Source of the DNA: Yoonia sp034652275
GTDB lineage: Bacteria > Pseudomonadota > Alphaproteobacteria > Rhodobacterales > Rhodobacteraceae
Assembly (NCBI RefSeq): GCF_034652275.1
Contig: NZ_JAXIWG010000003.1
Coordinates: forward strand, 248,001 to 312,000
Direction of reading: 5' to 3'
Length of the DNA: 64,000 nucleotides
Part shown: in pieces, positions 24,071-33,291 of the stretch
How positions within the stretch are numbered: position 1 is the first letter of the stretch
How the letters are laid out: each line of letters starts with the position of its first letter
Translations under genes and position numbers: made by a program
Notes under the pieces: generated by a model
Seen by the model: only the letters and a program-made list of their open reading frames with translations
Databases searched by the model: none
What the model was told of the DNA's origin: nothing

Positions 24071-25983
24071 GGTGTAGCCTCTGCCGCGTCGTCGTCCCCT
24101 GCACCGTCTTGGGCGGTTTCGGCGTCGGTTTCAAGCTCTTCGGGCAGAGTTTCGTCGGAGATGGCCTCTTCGTCCTCGGGCAGGATCAGGCTGAATTCGA
24201 TCCGGCGGTTGGCCTCGCGGCCTTCTTCGGTGGCGTTGTCGGCGATCGGATCGGCGATCCCGTAGCCCACGGCCTCGAAGGTGGACACAGGCACGCGACG
24301 CGCGCGCAAGGCTGTTAGCACGGCATCGGCGCGGTCTTGGGACAGGCGCAGGTTCATTTCCTCGCGGCCTTGGCTGTCGGTGTAACCGGCCACACGGATA
24401 CGCAGATCCCCGCAAAGCCGCAGGACTTCGGCGATATCGTCGATCACAGGCTGGGCGGCTGCCGTGATACTGGCAGAACCGGGATCAAAGGTAATCTTGC
24501 GCCCTTCGGTCATTGCGATGATCTGCGCAATGCATTGTTCGGGCGTGGGCAGGGCGGCGATAGGGTCCAGCGCCTCGACATAGGTGATATCGAGGTTGTA
24601 ATCGGCGGACTGCCCCAGCTTGTCGATCATCAGCCGCGAGATTTCGGCGGCGGCGGTTTGGTTGCCGGTGTTGCCACGCACGGTGATCGTCTCGGGTTCG
24701 ACGATGACGGCACCGTTGGACAGTTCCGACAGTGCCTCGATCCCCGCAAGGACGCGGACTGACCAGCCTGCTGGCAGGTCCTCGACGACGCGGGTGCGCA
24801 TCGTGATGTTGCGCTGGCCGAATTTGGCGGCGGCGAAATTCTCGGCGACCATATTGGTCAGGTCATCAGGCATCCGCCCGCGCAACTGCACAAGCCCTTC
24901 GGGGCTGAGCGTGGCAGTGAACTGCGGCGGGCCTTCAGCGCCCTCATCGGGCAGGGCGGGCAGTTCGGCGTTCAGCGCAAAGACATCGGGAAGGCCGTTT
25001 TCAAGCTGTCCGACTGCATTGTCAAAGGTTGCCTGATCCGTGCCGGGCAAGGCCACAAGAATAACATCTGTATCGGTCAGCGTGACGGTCCCGCCGCCAA
25101 GTTCACCGATTGCAGCGATCGCAAGCGCGACAGCCTCGCCCCAATCCTGCGACGGTGCGCCAAGGGCCAGCGTGCAGTTGACGCGCCCTTCAAGCCCCGC
25201 GGCTGTCGCGGCATTCAGCACCAACTCGCGGGCTTCGACGGTATCGACCGCACAGGCGTCGAATCTTGCGCTGTCCTCGTCCAGAATGAACCGCGCCGTG
25301 AAAGGTGAGATCACAGGCCGTGGCGCGCTGATTTCAAAACCTAACCGCACGCCATCGGGCCTGCTGCGGGCGAGGGCGGCCTCGAGCCTGCGCTTTTCGA
25401 TCAGGTTGTCCGCGATGCCGCTGACGGTGACACGGTCCGCTGTCACGGAAATCTTGGAACGCGGCAGCATTTCCAGCGCGACGATCGCGAAATCCACGGC
25501 AGCGCGCCATGTTTCCGGGACCGGATAGTCGCCTGTGTCCAGAAGGTCGGTTACGCTTTGTCCGTTTGCAATCCGTGTGATCCGGCGGGCAAGCGTGTCC
25601 CTGTTCATGCTGGCGGGGATCAGACCGATCAGCGACACGCCGCTGTCGTTGCGCAAAATCTCGATCTTGAATTCGGGCGGGGCGAAATCGGCGGCATCCG
25701 CAACCGACAAGTTGTCGATCACGCGGCTGGCATCGACGACCCCGCCTGCCGCCGATATCGCGCGAAAGCGCACGGCCTCTGTCGGGGCGGTGCCTTCAAG
25801 GATCACCTGCAACCCGTCGCCCAGCACCTCGGCCCAGTCGTGGCCGTTTTCGGAAAGCGTCTGACGGACGGCATCGACTGACCTGTCCTCGACCGTGGCG
25901 ACCGTCAGCTGTGCGGCCGCGACCGATCCGACCGCCGCCACGCTGAAGGCGATGATCCGTATAAAAATGGCAGAGAGGCGCAT
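24067..25983 (-). CDS. OmpA-family protein with BON-like repeats
   Basis: A 638-aa periplasmic/outer-membrane-associated protein. The N-terminus (MRLSAIFIRIIAFSVAAVGS...AAA) is a signal peptide. The middle (about 35-500) has several repeated alpha/beta units resembling BON domains (for example DGLQVILEGTAPTEAVRFRA). The C-terminal OmpA peptidoglycan-binding domain contains RVAGYTDSQGREEMNLRLSQ and EEGREANRRIEFSL. It probably links the outer membrane or a protein complex to peptidoglycan. First gene of a pair with the coiled-coil membrane protein. Confidence 0.88.
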   Translation of the reverse strand: MRLSAIFIRIIAFSVAAVGSVAAAQLTVATVEDRSVDAVRQTLSENGHDWAEVLGDGLQVILEGTAPTEAVRFRAISAAGGVVDASRVIDNLSVADAADFAPPEFKIEILRNDSGVSLIGLIPASMNRDTLARRITRIANGQSVTDLLDTGDYPVPETWRAAVDFAIVALEMLPRSKISVTADRVTVSGIADNLIEKRRLEAALARSRPDGVRLGFEISAPRPVISPFTARFILDEDSARFDACAVDTVEARELVLNAATAAGLEGRVNCTLALGAPSQDWGEAVALAIAAIGELGGGTVTLTDTDVILVALPGTDQATFDNAVGQLENGLPDVFALNAELPALPDEGAEGPPQFTATLSPEGLVQLRGRMPDDLTNMVAENFAAAKFGQRNITMRTRVVEDLPAGWSVRVLAGIEALSELSNGAVIVEPETITVRGNTGNQTAAAEISRLMIDKLGQSADYNLDITYVEALDPIAALPTPEQCIAQIIAMTEGRKITFDPGSASITAAAQPVIDDIAEVLRLCGDLRIRVAGYTDSQGREEMNLRLSQDRADAVLTALRARRVPVSTFEAVGYGIADPIADNATEEGREANRRIEFSLILPEDEEAISDETLPEELETDAETAQDGAGDDDAAEATP

Positions 25984-26039
25984 TCAATCCCGTTTCTTTT
26001 GTCCCGGTCCTGCATAGGCCCTGTGGCCGGGGTGTTCAA

Positions 26040-27005
26040 TCATACCAGAAAAGCCACGGCGAAAAACGGCAGAGGGATGAGGCCCGCATCGCGGTTTGAC
26101 CGGAAAATGCGCAAAAGGCCTTCATTGTCGCCTGCGTCAAAGCGGTGGAGCTGCCATGTCAGGTGCCAGCCCATCGCCCAAGGCCCGCCCAATGCGATGA
26201 CCAGCGACAGGATCGACCGGTCATGCGCGGCCAGCACCACCGCCGCCCCGAAGAGAATCACCGTCAGCGTCAGGAACAGCCGCAACCATAGCCGTGCCTG
26301 ATCGCCGAACAGACGCGCGGTGGATTTCACGCCGATGAGTGCGTCATCCTCGGCATCCTGATAGGCATAGATCGTGTCGTAAAACAGCGTCCACGCGATC
26401 CCCGCCAGATACAGAACGACAGGCACAGGCCCAATGCTGCCCGTATGCGCGGCCCATGCCAGCAAAGCGCCCCAATTGAACGCGAGCCCCAGAAATACCT
26501 GCGGCCACCATGTGAACCGTTTGGCGAAAGGATAGACCGCCACTGGCAGCAGCGCGAGGATGCCCAGCACAATCGCCGCAGGCGGGAACGTGATCAGAAT
26601 GCCAAACGCCACCAGTGCCTGCGCGATCATCCAGATCACCGCCGCTTTTACGCTGGTCTGGCCAGAGGGAATCGGCCTCGATCTTGTGCGCGCCACCGAG
26701 CCGTCGATGTCGCGGTCGGTGATGTCGTTCCATGTACACCCTGCGCCGCGCATCAAAAACGCCCCGATCCCGCAGCCTGCGATGATCCAGACGGCGAAAC
26801 TGTCGAGGCGCCCCGTCGCCAGCACCGCCAGCGCCAGCGCCCAAAGGCAGGGCAAGTAAAGCAGCCAAGTGCCGATGGGCCGGTCTGCGCGCGACAGGCG
26901 CAGGAACGGCCGCGTCGGCGCGGGTGCGAAACGGTCCACCCAGTTTCCGCTGACCGCATCGGCGACACTGCCCGCAGGCTCTGGCATCCGGGGATTTTGG
27001 GTCAT
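26040..27005 (-). CDS. ubiA: 4-hydroxybenzoate polyprenyltransferase UbiA
   Basis: Inner-membrane prenyltransferase of ubiquinone synthesis, 321 aa. The first Asp-rich motif appears as NDITDRDIDGSVARTRSRP, the second as YDTIYAYQDAEDD, both metal-diphosphate binding, in a multi-helix membrane background. The ATG at 27005 (MTQNPRMPEPAG) abuts the divergent rsmE region: its CAT (27003-27005) and an ATG at 27006 form CATATG. A longer open frame upstream is not supported. Confidence 0.94.
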   Translation of the reverse strand: MTQNPRMPEPAGSVADAVSGNWVDRFAPAPTRPFLRLSRADRPIGTWLLYLPCLWALALAVLATGRLDSFAVWIIAGCGIGAFLMRGAGCTWNDITDRDIDGSVARTRSRPIPSGQTSVKAAVIWMIAQALVAFGILITFPPAAIVLGILALLPVAVYPFAKRFTWWPQVFLGLAFNWGALLAWAAHTGSIGPVPVVLYLAGIAWTLFYDTIYAYQDAEDDALIGVKSTARLFGDQARLWLRLFLTLTVILFGAAVVLAAHDRSILSLVIALGGPWAMGWHLTWQLHRFDAGDNEGLLRIFRSNRDAGLIPLPFFAVAFLV

Positions 27006-27017
27006 ATGCTCCGCTTC

Positions 27018-27740
27018 ATGGCATCCAAGGTCCGGCTTTATGTAGATCACCCCTTGGGGGTAGGGCAATCGGTTCCGCTGAACCGCGATCAGGCGCATTA
27101 CCTCTTCGGGGTCATGCGGCTGGGGGCGGGTGACGTGCTGTCGCTGATCAACAGCCGTGACGGCGAATGGGACGCTGTTGTGGAAAAGGCAGGTAACAAG
27201 GGCGGCGTGCTGGCCTGTCAGGCGCAGACGCGCCCTTTGCGGACCCCGCCTGACCTGTGGCTGGTTTTTGCCCCGATCCGCAAGGAACGCACCGCCTTTA
27301 TCGTGGAAAAGGCGGTGGAACTGGGGGCTGCGCGGATTATCCCCGTGCAGACCGACTTTACCCAATCGGCCAACCGTATCCGCACTGACAAATTGCAGGC
27401 CCATGCGGTCGAGGCGTCCGAGCAATGTGGCGGGACCTTCGTGCCCCCTGTCGATGATCTGGTGAAACTCGACCGGCTGCTGGCTGGGTGGCCCAAGGAC
27501 CGCCAGCTGATGTTCTGTGATGAAACCGCCATCGGCGCGCCGGTGCGCCTGCCCGCCATTCGGGGCCCTTGGGCGGTCCTGATCGGCCCCGAAGGCGGGT
27601 TTTCCCCCGCCGAACGCGACAAATTGCGCGCCTTGCCTTTTGCCCATCCTGTCAGCCTTGGCCCGCGTATCCTGCGCGCTGACACGGCGGCGGTCGCGGC
27701 GCTGACGCTGTGGCAGCAGGCCTTGGGCGACTGGGGATGA
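27018..27740 (+). CDS. rsmE: 16S rRNA (uracil1498-N3)-methyltransferase RsmE
   Basis: SPOUT-class methyltransferase acting on 16S rRNA U1498, 240 aa. The N-terminus MASKVRLYVDHPLG fits the family PUA-like domain; VEKAVELGAARIIPV, IGPEGGFSPAERD and LGPRILRADTAAVAAL are RsmE signatures including the knot region. An ATG at 27006 (MLRF) is an alternative start. Either way the gene starts within 12 bp of the divergent ubiA start, so promoters must lie inside the opposite coding regions. Coupled by ATGA to a GNAT gene. Confidence 0.94.
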   Translation: MASKVRLYVDHPLGVGQSVPLNRDQAHYLFGVMRLGAGDVLSLINSRDGEWDAVVEKAGNKGGVLACQAQTRPLRTPPDLWLVFAPIRKERTAFIVEKAVELGAARIIPVQTDFTQSANRIRTDKLQAHAVEASEQCGGTFVPPVDDLVKLDRLLAGWPKDRQLMFCDETAIGAPVRLPAIRGPWAVLIGPEGGFSPAERDKLRALPFAHPVSLGPRILRADTAAVAALTLWQQALGDWG

Positions 27741-28576
27741 TCCGCGCCACGCTGGCCGACAGGGCCGAGGTTGAAGACTTCCTGCGCCACCATCTGCAAA
27801 TTGCGATGTTCCCGCTGGCGAACCTGCACCGGCACGGCATGGCGGGCGGCCATCCGCGCGCGATGGCGTTCTGGCTGCGCAAGGACGGTGGCGCGATCAC
27901 CGATGTCGCCGCGATCACCGATGGCGGTTTTCTTTTTCCGGTCTGCCCGACGCATCCTTGGGCCGATCTGCGCGTCGCCATGCAGGGCAGCGCTATTGCC
28001 GCGATTCTGGGCGAGGCGGGACAGGTCACCAGCCTGCGCGCCGCACTGGGTCTGGAATCGGCGGCTGGCCATGCAACGACAGAGCCGCATTACGACCTGT
28101 CCTTGGCCGATCTTGTCATGCCTGACACCGCGGGCTTTACCCTGCGTCCGCTGGCCCATGCCCCGCGCGATCTGGTGATCGGCTGGCGGCGTGCCTATCT
28201 GTTGGAGACGATGTTCGGGCAGGAGAGTGACGTGGACGCAACGGCGATCAAGGATATCGACAGCTATCTTGCGGCGGACAGCCACAGGGTGCTGTGCGAC
28301 GGCGATACGCCTGTGGCGATGACGGGCTTCAACGCGGTTCTGCCCGATGCGGTGCAGATCGGCGGGGTCTATACGCCGCCGGACTTGCGCTCGCGCGGCC
28401 ATGCACGGCGGGCGGTGGCGCTGCATCTGGCGCAGGCCCGCGCCAGCGGCGTGACCCGCGCGATCCTGTTCGCGGCAACGGCTTCGGCCAGCAAGGCTTA
28501 CGCCGCGATCGGGTTTCGCCGGATCGGGGCCTTCGGCATCGTGCTGCACGCAGAACCGCAGGTAGTCCATGGCTGA
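27737..28576 (+). CDS. GNAT-family N-acetyltransferase
   Basis: A 279-aa protein with a divergent N-terminal half (1-130) and a GNAT fold in the C-terminal half: VYTPPDLRSRGHARRAVALHL carries the acetyl-CoA motif, then AILFAATASASKAYAAIGFRR. The acceptor is unknown. It begins in the ATGA overlap with rsmE and overlaps the next gene by 8 bp, so it belongs to the rsmE-GNAT-membrane protein operon upstream of gshA. Confidence 0.85.
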   Translation: MIRATLADRAEVEDFLRHHLQIAMFPLANLHRHGMAGGHPRAMAFWLRKDGGAITDVAAITDGGFLFPVCPTHPWADLRVAMQGSAIAAILGEAGQVTSLRAALGLESAAGHATTEPHYDLSLADLVMPDTAGFTLRPLAHAPRDLVIGWRRAYLLETMFGQESDVDATAIKDIDSYLAADSHRVLCDGDTPVAMTGFNAVLPDAVQIGGVYTPPDLRSRGHARRAVALHLAQARASGVTRAILFAATASASKAYAAIGFRRIGAFGIVLHAEPQVVHG

Positions 28577-29087
28577 TTTCTTCCGCCCCGAGGCGCGCGC
28601 GTTTTTCTGGCGCTGGCGCGAGGTGCTGGCGGCCGCCGGACTGGCGCTGTTCGGCCTGTGGTGGGGGCTGAACGCGGCGGGTGTCACGGTCTGGCTGGGC
28701 TATCTGGTGGGGGCCATCGGTCTGGGCTGGGCCTTTGCCGCCATCCAGCGCGCGCGCTTTGCGCAGGATGGTGAAGGGCCGGGGGTGGTGCAGGTGCGCG
28801 AACGCAGGCTTGCCTATTTCGGCCCGCTCGACGGGGGTATCCTCGATCTGGACGATCTGACCGAGGTGGCGCTCGACCCACGCAGCTATCCTGATCCAAG
28901 CTGGATTCTGACCGGTATCGGCGGCCAGCGCATTGCCATTCCGATCAACGCCGCTGGCGCGGATGCGCTTTTCGATGTCTTTGCGGGCTTGCCCGGGATC
29001 AAGACAGGCACCGTGCTGGATGTGCTTTCGCGCACACCCGATGCGCTGGTTGTAATATGGTCGCGTGCGCGTCCTCTCTTGCATTGA
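28569..29087 (+). CDS. Conserved membrane protein, two N-terminal helices
   Basis: A 172-aa protein with two transmembrane helices (about 20-36 and 42-60) and a cytosolic C-terminal domain of about 110 aa containing VQVRERRLAYFGPLDGG and a Gly/Ile-rich strand region. The arrangement resembles small bacterial PH-like or photosystem-assembly-type domains, but I cannot name a family. Expressed with rsmE and the GNAT gene by overlap. gshA starts 58 bp downstream. Confidence 0.7.
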   Translation: MADFFRPEARAFFWRWREVLAAAGLALFGLWWGLNAAGVTVWLGYLVGAIGLGWAFAAIQRARFAQDGEGPGVVQVRERRLAYFGPLDGGILDLDDLTEVALDPRSYPDPSWILTGIGGQRIAIPINAAGADALFDVFAGLPGIKTGTVLDVLSRTPDALVVIWSRARPLLH

Positions 29088-29145
29088 CAGATGCGCTGGT
29101 GCAGGTCACGGATACGTCCCCTGATCCCTGAACGGAGCCTTCCCG

Positions 29146-30516
29146 ATGTCCATCCCACAAACCGGCGGCGGCCCGATCGAACATCACGACCAGCTGGCCG
29201 AGTTGTTGTCCAAAGGCTGCAAGCCCAAGGACCAGTGGCGCATCGGGACCGAGCATGAAAAATTCGGCTATTGCGCCGACACGCTGCAACCCTTGCCCTA
29301 TGACGGCGACCGTTCCATCAAGGCGGTGCTGGAGGCCTTGCACAGCCGGTTCGCGTGGGACCGCGTGGAAGAGGACGGCAAGATCATCGGTCTGACCAAA
29401 GACGGCGCCAATGTCAGCCTTGAACCGGGCGGCGCGCTGGAATTGTCGGGCGCACCGCTGGAAACGATCCACCAGACCTGCGACGAGGTGAACAGCCATC
29501 TGGCCGAGGTCAAGGCCGTGTCCGACGAGATCGGCGTGAAATTCATCGGCCTTGGTGCCGCCCCCGTCTGGACACATGACCAGATGCCGCTGATGCCCAA
29601 GGGCCGTTACAAGCTGATGGACAGCTACATGCAATCCGTCGGCACCATGGGCACCGCGATGATGCGCCGGACCTGCACCGTGCAGGTGAACCTCGACTTC
29701 GGATCAGAGGCGGACATGGTCCAGAAAATGCGCGTCGGCGTGGCTTTGCAGCCAGTGGCGACCGCGTTGTTCGCCAATTCGCCCTTTTTTGAAGGCAAGG
29801 TGAATGGCCATAAATCATGGCGCGCGCGGATCTGGCGCGATCTGGACGCTGCACGCACCGGCATGGTGCCGTTCATTTTTGAAGACGGTTTCGGCTTCGA
29901 GGCCTGGGTGCAATGGGTTCTCGATGTGCCGATGTATTTTGTCTATCGCGACGGCAAATACATCAACGCTCTGGGCATGTCGTTCCGTGATTTCCTGAAA
30001 GGTGAATTGCCTGCCTTGCCCGGTGAAAAGCCGCGCATGTCCGATTGGGCCGATCACCTGACGACCGTTTTCCCCGAAGCACGCATGAAGCAGTATATCG
30101 AAATGCGCGGTGCGGATGGCGGCCCGTGGCGGCGGTTGTGCGCGCTGCCTGCATTCTGGACGGGGCTGATGTATGACCAGACCGCGCTCGATGCCGCATG
30201 GGACCTGTGCAAGGACTGGACCGCCGAACAGCGCGATGCCTTGCGGGTCGCAGCATCGGTGGACGGCTTGCAGGCAAAGGTCGAAGGGATCGACATGCAT
30301 GCGCTTGCGCGCGAGGTCGTGGCGATTTCCGAATCTGGCCTGAAAGCCCGCGCCTTGCCCGGCGCCGGTGGTCTGGTCCCCGACGAGACGCATTTCCTGA
30401 ATGCGGTCAAGGAAACCGTCGAGACCGGCAAGACACCGGCGGATGAATTGCTGGATCATTACCACGGCGACTGGGCCGGAGATCTGGACCGGATTTACGC
30501 CGAATACAGCTATTGA
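29146..30516 (+). CDS. gshA: Glutamate-cysteine ligase
   Basis: First enzyme of glutathione synthesis, ATP-dependent ligation of Glu and Cys, 456 aa. The alphaproteobacterial/plant-type GCS is recognised by WRIGTEHEKFGYC, LEPGGALELSGAPLETIHQTC and YMQSVGTMGTAMMRRTCTVQ. A CGGAG ribosome-binding site precedes the ATG. It supports glutathione-dependent enzymes such as the frmA product in this window. A 92-bp gap with a structured leader separates it from the next gene. Confidence 0.96.
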   Translation: MSIPQTGGGPIEHHDQLAELLSKGCKPKDQWRIGTEHEKFGYCADTLQPLPYDGDRSIKAVLEALHSRFAWDRVEEDGKIIGLTKDGANVSLEPGGALELSGAPLETIHQTCDEVNSHLAEVKAVSDEIGVKFIGLGAAPVWTHDQMPLMPKGRYKLMDSYMQSVGTMGTAMMRRTCTVQVNLDFGSEADMVQKMRVGVALQPVATALFANSPFFEGKVNGHKSWRARIWRDLDAARTGMVPFIFEDGFGFEAWVQWVLDVPMYFVYRDGKYINALGMSFRDFLKGELPALPGEKPRMSDWADHLTTVFPEARMKQYIEMRGADGGPWRRLCALPAFWTGLMYDQTALDAAWDLCKDWTAEQRDALRVAASVDGLQAKVEGIDMHALAREVVAISESGLKARALPGAGGLVPDETHFLNAVKETVETGKTPADELLDHYHGDWAGDLDRIYAEYSY

Positions 30517-30553
30517 TTGCGGTGACCGAGAGATTTCACGCAAGGGAGTAGAC

Positions 30554-30605
30554 AGCACCGATTCATGTTGTTAACCAACTGCGATCAAACAACTTTAATG
30601 GTGCT
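30554..30605 (+). promoter_or_regulatory. Nested inverted repeats in leader of small membrane protein gene
   Basis: AGCACC (30554-30559) pairs with GGTGCT (30600-30605), and inside it GTTGTT (30567-30572) pairs with AACAAC (30588-30593). The only Shine-Dalgarno-like GGTG before the ATG at 30609 lies in the outer stem, so folding could hide it. Regulation of translation is inference. Confidence 0.4.
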
Positions 30606-30608
30606 AAA

Positions 30609-30866
30609 ATGCGTGATTTCTTTATTCGTTCGCTGGACAGGCTGATTGGTGTGTTCGTCGTCATCAGCATGATCGTCGTGGTGGTTGTCAGCCTCGTGTC
30701 CATGGCAGGCGGCATGGCGGGCGGCGGCTTCGGCGCAGGGCTGGTGATGCTGGTCTTGGGGTTGCTTTACGTCGTTTTCGTCGCAGGCTTCATGTATCTG
30801 GGCGTGGGCATTTACCATAATACGCGCCGCTCCGCCGAGGCGATGGAACGTATGGCCAACAAGTAA
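30609..30866 (+). CDS. Small two-helix membrane protein
   Basis: An 85-aa protein: MRDFFIRSLDRLIGVFVVI starts a hydrophobic segment, a Gly/Met-rich turn (MAGGMAGGGFGAG) links it to a second long helix, and the tail is charged (NTRRSAEAMERMANK). No family recognised; location is the inner membrane. A structured leader with a possibly hidden ribosome-binding site precedes it. Convergent with plsY, 6 bp between stops. Confidence 0.75.
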   Translation: MRDFFIRSLDRLIGVFVVISMIVVVVVSLVSMAGGMAGGGFGAGLVMLVLGLLYVVFVAGFMYLGVGIYHNTRRSAEAMERMANK

Positions 30867-30872
30867 GTCGGG

Positions 30873-31478
30873 TCATTTCGCCCCGATCTTGCCTTCGGTC
30901 TTGTTGCGCAGCCGCTGGATGTTTGTCCAGTGGCGCGCATAGATCAGCAGGCCAAGGCAAGCCGCAAGCGCGGCAGCTGTGCCGTAGCCGGCAAAAGCCA
31001 TCACAATCGGCATCCAGCCTGCCGCGACCAAGGCGGCCAGCGACGAATAGCGCGTGACCACTGCTACGGCGAGCCAGATACCGCAGGCCGCAAGGCCCAT
31101 CGGCCATGCCAGCGCCAGCAGGATACCCAGATAGGTCGCAACCCCTTTGCCGCCCTTGAAGCCCAGCCAGACCGGAAAGCAATGGCCGATGAAAGCCATA
31201 AGCGCGGTCAATTGCACCGCATCTTCCGGCGCTGCGGCGCGCGCGGCCAGCACAGCGATAGCCCCTTTGCCTGCGTCAAAAACCAGCGTCAGGGCGGCGG
31301 CTTTCTTGTTGCCGGTACGCAGGACATTCGTCGCCCCGATATTGCCCGACCCGATCTCGCGCAGATTGCCTAAGCCCATCAGCCGCGCCATGATGACCCC
31401 GCCCGGGATCGACCCCAGCAGATAGCCGACAGCACCCCAGAGTGCGAGGACGGCAAGGCCGCTTTCCATGATGGGCAT
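30873..31478 (-). CDS. plsY: Glycerol-3-phosphate acyltransferase PlsY
   Basis: Acylates glycerol-3-phosphate with acyl phosphate in the inner membrane, the first step of phospholipid synthesis. The 201-aa polytopic protein has the signatures GSIPGGVIMARLMG, IGSGNIGATNVLRTG and GFKGGKGVATYLG. It starts directly after the pyrC-like stop with no gap (31479/31478), so it is the last gene of the pyrB operon. An in-frame ATG three codons later is an alternative start. Confidence 0.95.
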   Translation of the reverse strand: MPIMESGLAVLALWGAVGYLLGSIPGGVIMARLMGLGNLREIGSGNIGATNVLRTGNKKAAALTLVFDAGKGAIAVLAARAAAPEDAVQLTALMAFIGHCFPVWLGFKGGKGVATYLGILLALAWPMGLAACGIWLAVAVVTRYSSLAALVAAGWMPIVMAFAGYGTAAALAACLGLLIYARHWTNIQRLRNKTEGKIGAK

Positions 31479-32762
31479 TTATACCTCTCCCCAGATGCGG
31501 GTGCCGTCCACCCAGGTGCCGATCACCTTGCCTTGCAGGCGCGCGCCGTCAAAGGGGGTGTTTTTCGATTTGGAATGGAGCGTCGTGCGATCCAGCTGGA
31601 ACGGTGCGTCGGGATCGAACAGCACCAGATCGGCGGGCGCACCCGCCAGCATGCGACCTGCCGCCAGCCCAAGGATGCGCGCAGGGTTCAGCGAGAGCGC
31701 GCGGAACAGGCGCGGCAGGTCGATCTGGCCTGCATGATAAAGCCGCATCGCCGCGGGCAGCAGGGTCTCCAAGCCAACAGCGCCGCTTGCGGCCTCTTCA
31801 AACGGTAGGCGCTTGCTTTCCTCGTCCTGCGGCGTGTGCATTGAACAGATCACGTCGATCAGCCCTTCGGCCACGGCCTGCACCACGGCTGTGCGGTCAT
31901 CCTCGGACCGGAGCGGTGGCGTCAGTTTGAAAAACGTCCGGTAATCCGCGACGTCCATGTCGTTCAGCGTCAGGTGGTGGATGCTGACGCCCGCCGTGAT
32001 CCGCAACCCGTTGCGCTTGGCGCGTTCCAGCGCTGGCAGGGCGCGGGCGGTGGTGATCTGGTCGATGTGATAGCGCGCGCCGGTCATTTCCAGCAGGCTG
32101 ATATCGCGGTCGAGCGCCATGCGTTCCGCCATCGGCGACACCCCCGGCAGGCCGCGCAAGGACGCGAATTTGCCGGTCGTGACCACGGCCCCTTCGGACA
32201 GGCCGGGGTCCTGCACATGGCCGATCACCAGCGCATCGAGCGAGCGCGCATAGCTGAGCGCGCGGGCCAGCACCTTGGTCTTGCTGACCACATGGTCGCA
32301 ATCGGTGAAGGCCACGGCGCCTGCATCGGACAAAAGCCCGATCTCGGTCATTTCCTGACCGTCGCGGTTTTTCGTCAGCGCTGCCATCGGCAGCACATGC
32401 ACGGGCGCATCCAGCTGCGCACGGCGCGCGACGAATTCGAGCTTTTCGGGCGTGTCGATGGCGGGGTTGGTGTCGGGGCGGGTGACGATCGTCGTGACAC
32501 CCCCCGCCGCCGCCGCACGGCCGGCAGAGCGGAAAGATTCCTTGTGCCGCTCGCCCGGTTCGGAGACTTTCACGCCGATGTCGATGATGCCGGGGGCCAG
32601 ACACATGCCGCCGCAATCGACGATCTTGGCGCCGACAGGCGGCGTCGCCTCTGCGCCGCTGACCTCATGGATCAGACCGTCCACGACCAGCAGGCAGCCG
32701 GGTGCATCGGTCAGTGCGACCGGGTCGATGATGCGCGCATTGGCAAAGAAGGTGGCGGTCAT
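31479..32762 (-). CDS. pyrC: Dihydroorotase-like protein lacking catalytic residues (PyrX-type)
   Basis: A 427-aa member of the class I dihydroorotase family by full-length similarity (FRSAGRAAAAGGVTTIV, GVSIHHLTLNDMD). The metal-binding HxH is absent: where active enzymes read DxHxHxREPG it has DIGVKVSEPG (Gly63, Lys65). The catalytic Asp and a following His of TDHAPH are replaced in CSMHTPQ (Met308, Gln312). It is therefore predicted inactive. Non-catalytic PyrC-like subunits are known to support aspartate transcarbamoylase assembly in Pseudomonas, and pyrB is in the same operon. Confidence 0.9.
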   Translation of the reverse strand: MTATFFANARIIDPVALTDAPGCLLVVDGLIHEVSGAEATPPVGAKIVDCGGMCLAPGIIDIGVKVSEPGERHKESFRSAGRAAAAGGVTTIVTRPDTNPAIDTPEKLEFVARRAQLDAPVHVLPMAALTKNRDGQEMTEIGLLSDAGAVAFTDCDHVVSKTKVLARALSYARSLDALVIGHVQDPGLSEGAVVTTGKFASLRGLPGVSPMAERMALDRDISLLEMTGARYHIDQITTARALPALERAKRNGLRITAGVSIHHLTLNDMDVADYRTFFKLTPPLRSEDDRTAVVQAVAEGLIDVICSMHTPQDEESKRLPFEEAASGAVGLETLLPAAMRLYHAGQIDLPRLFRALSLNPARILGLAAGRMLAGAPADLVLFDPDAPFQLDRTTLHSKSKNTPFDGARLQGKVIGTWVDGTRIWGEV

Positions 32763-32784
32763 AGGGTGGTTTCCTTGCAAGGGG

Positions 32785-33291
32785 TCATCCGCCGACCCAG
32801 ACCATCAGCCCGACCAGCGCGAACATCACCAGCAAGGCGGCGGTGGCGATCATCCCGCTCATCCGTGCGTCGGATTTGCGGGGTTTGACGGGTGGTCCGG
32901 GCAGCTCTCCTGCGCCAGAGGCCGAGGTCAGTTTTTCGGGGGCCGCCATGACAGGTGTTTCGCGCAGCACCGTGACCAGCGTGGTGCCAGCAGGCAGGTC
33001 GATCTGCTGCGCCTGCCCGCCAAAGGCCCGCGACATGACCAGCAGGACGGTGCCTTGCACATGCCGCAGCATGGCATCCTGCGCAGGCGTAAGCGGCATG
33101 TCATAGCCTTGCCGGATCAGGTCAGGCAGCGGCACGGTGGCGCGCCGGTCAGGGGTGATCAGATCGACGAAATCCATGTTGAGCGCGACAGGCCCGATGA
33201 TCGTCGCTGCCGTCAGCGCGTCAGAGGCGGGGCCGGTATAGGCAAGCACATAAAGGGCACCGTGGTCATTGGCGGGGATGGTCAGGGTCAT
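32785..33291 (-). CDS. Conserved hypothetical tail-anchored membrane protein
   Basis: A 168-aa protein with a soluble N-terminal domain (1-120; ANDHGALYVLAYTGPASDAL, with a possible ACT-like or beta-rich fold) and one C-terminal membrane helix (MIATAALLVMFALVGLMVWV) preceded by a basic Pro-rich linker. No family recognised. It sits between the PH-like membrane protein (ATGA overlap) and the pyrC-like gene, 22 bp before the latter, so it is expressed with pyrimidine genes. Confidence 0.72.
   Translation of the reverse strand: MTLTIPANDHGALYVLAYTGPASDALTAATIIGPVALNMDFVDLITPDRRATVPLPDLIRQGYDMPLTPAQDAMLRHVQGTVLLVMSRAFGGQAQQIDLPAGTTLVTVLRETPVMAAPEKLTSASGAGELPGPPVKPRKSDARMSGMIATAALLVMFALVGLMVWVGG

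Noticed and set aside
27218..28687. 489-codon open frame on the minus strand over rsmE and the GNAT gene
   Set aside because: Overlaps two well-supported genes and has no ribosome-binding site or recognisable domain.
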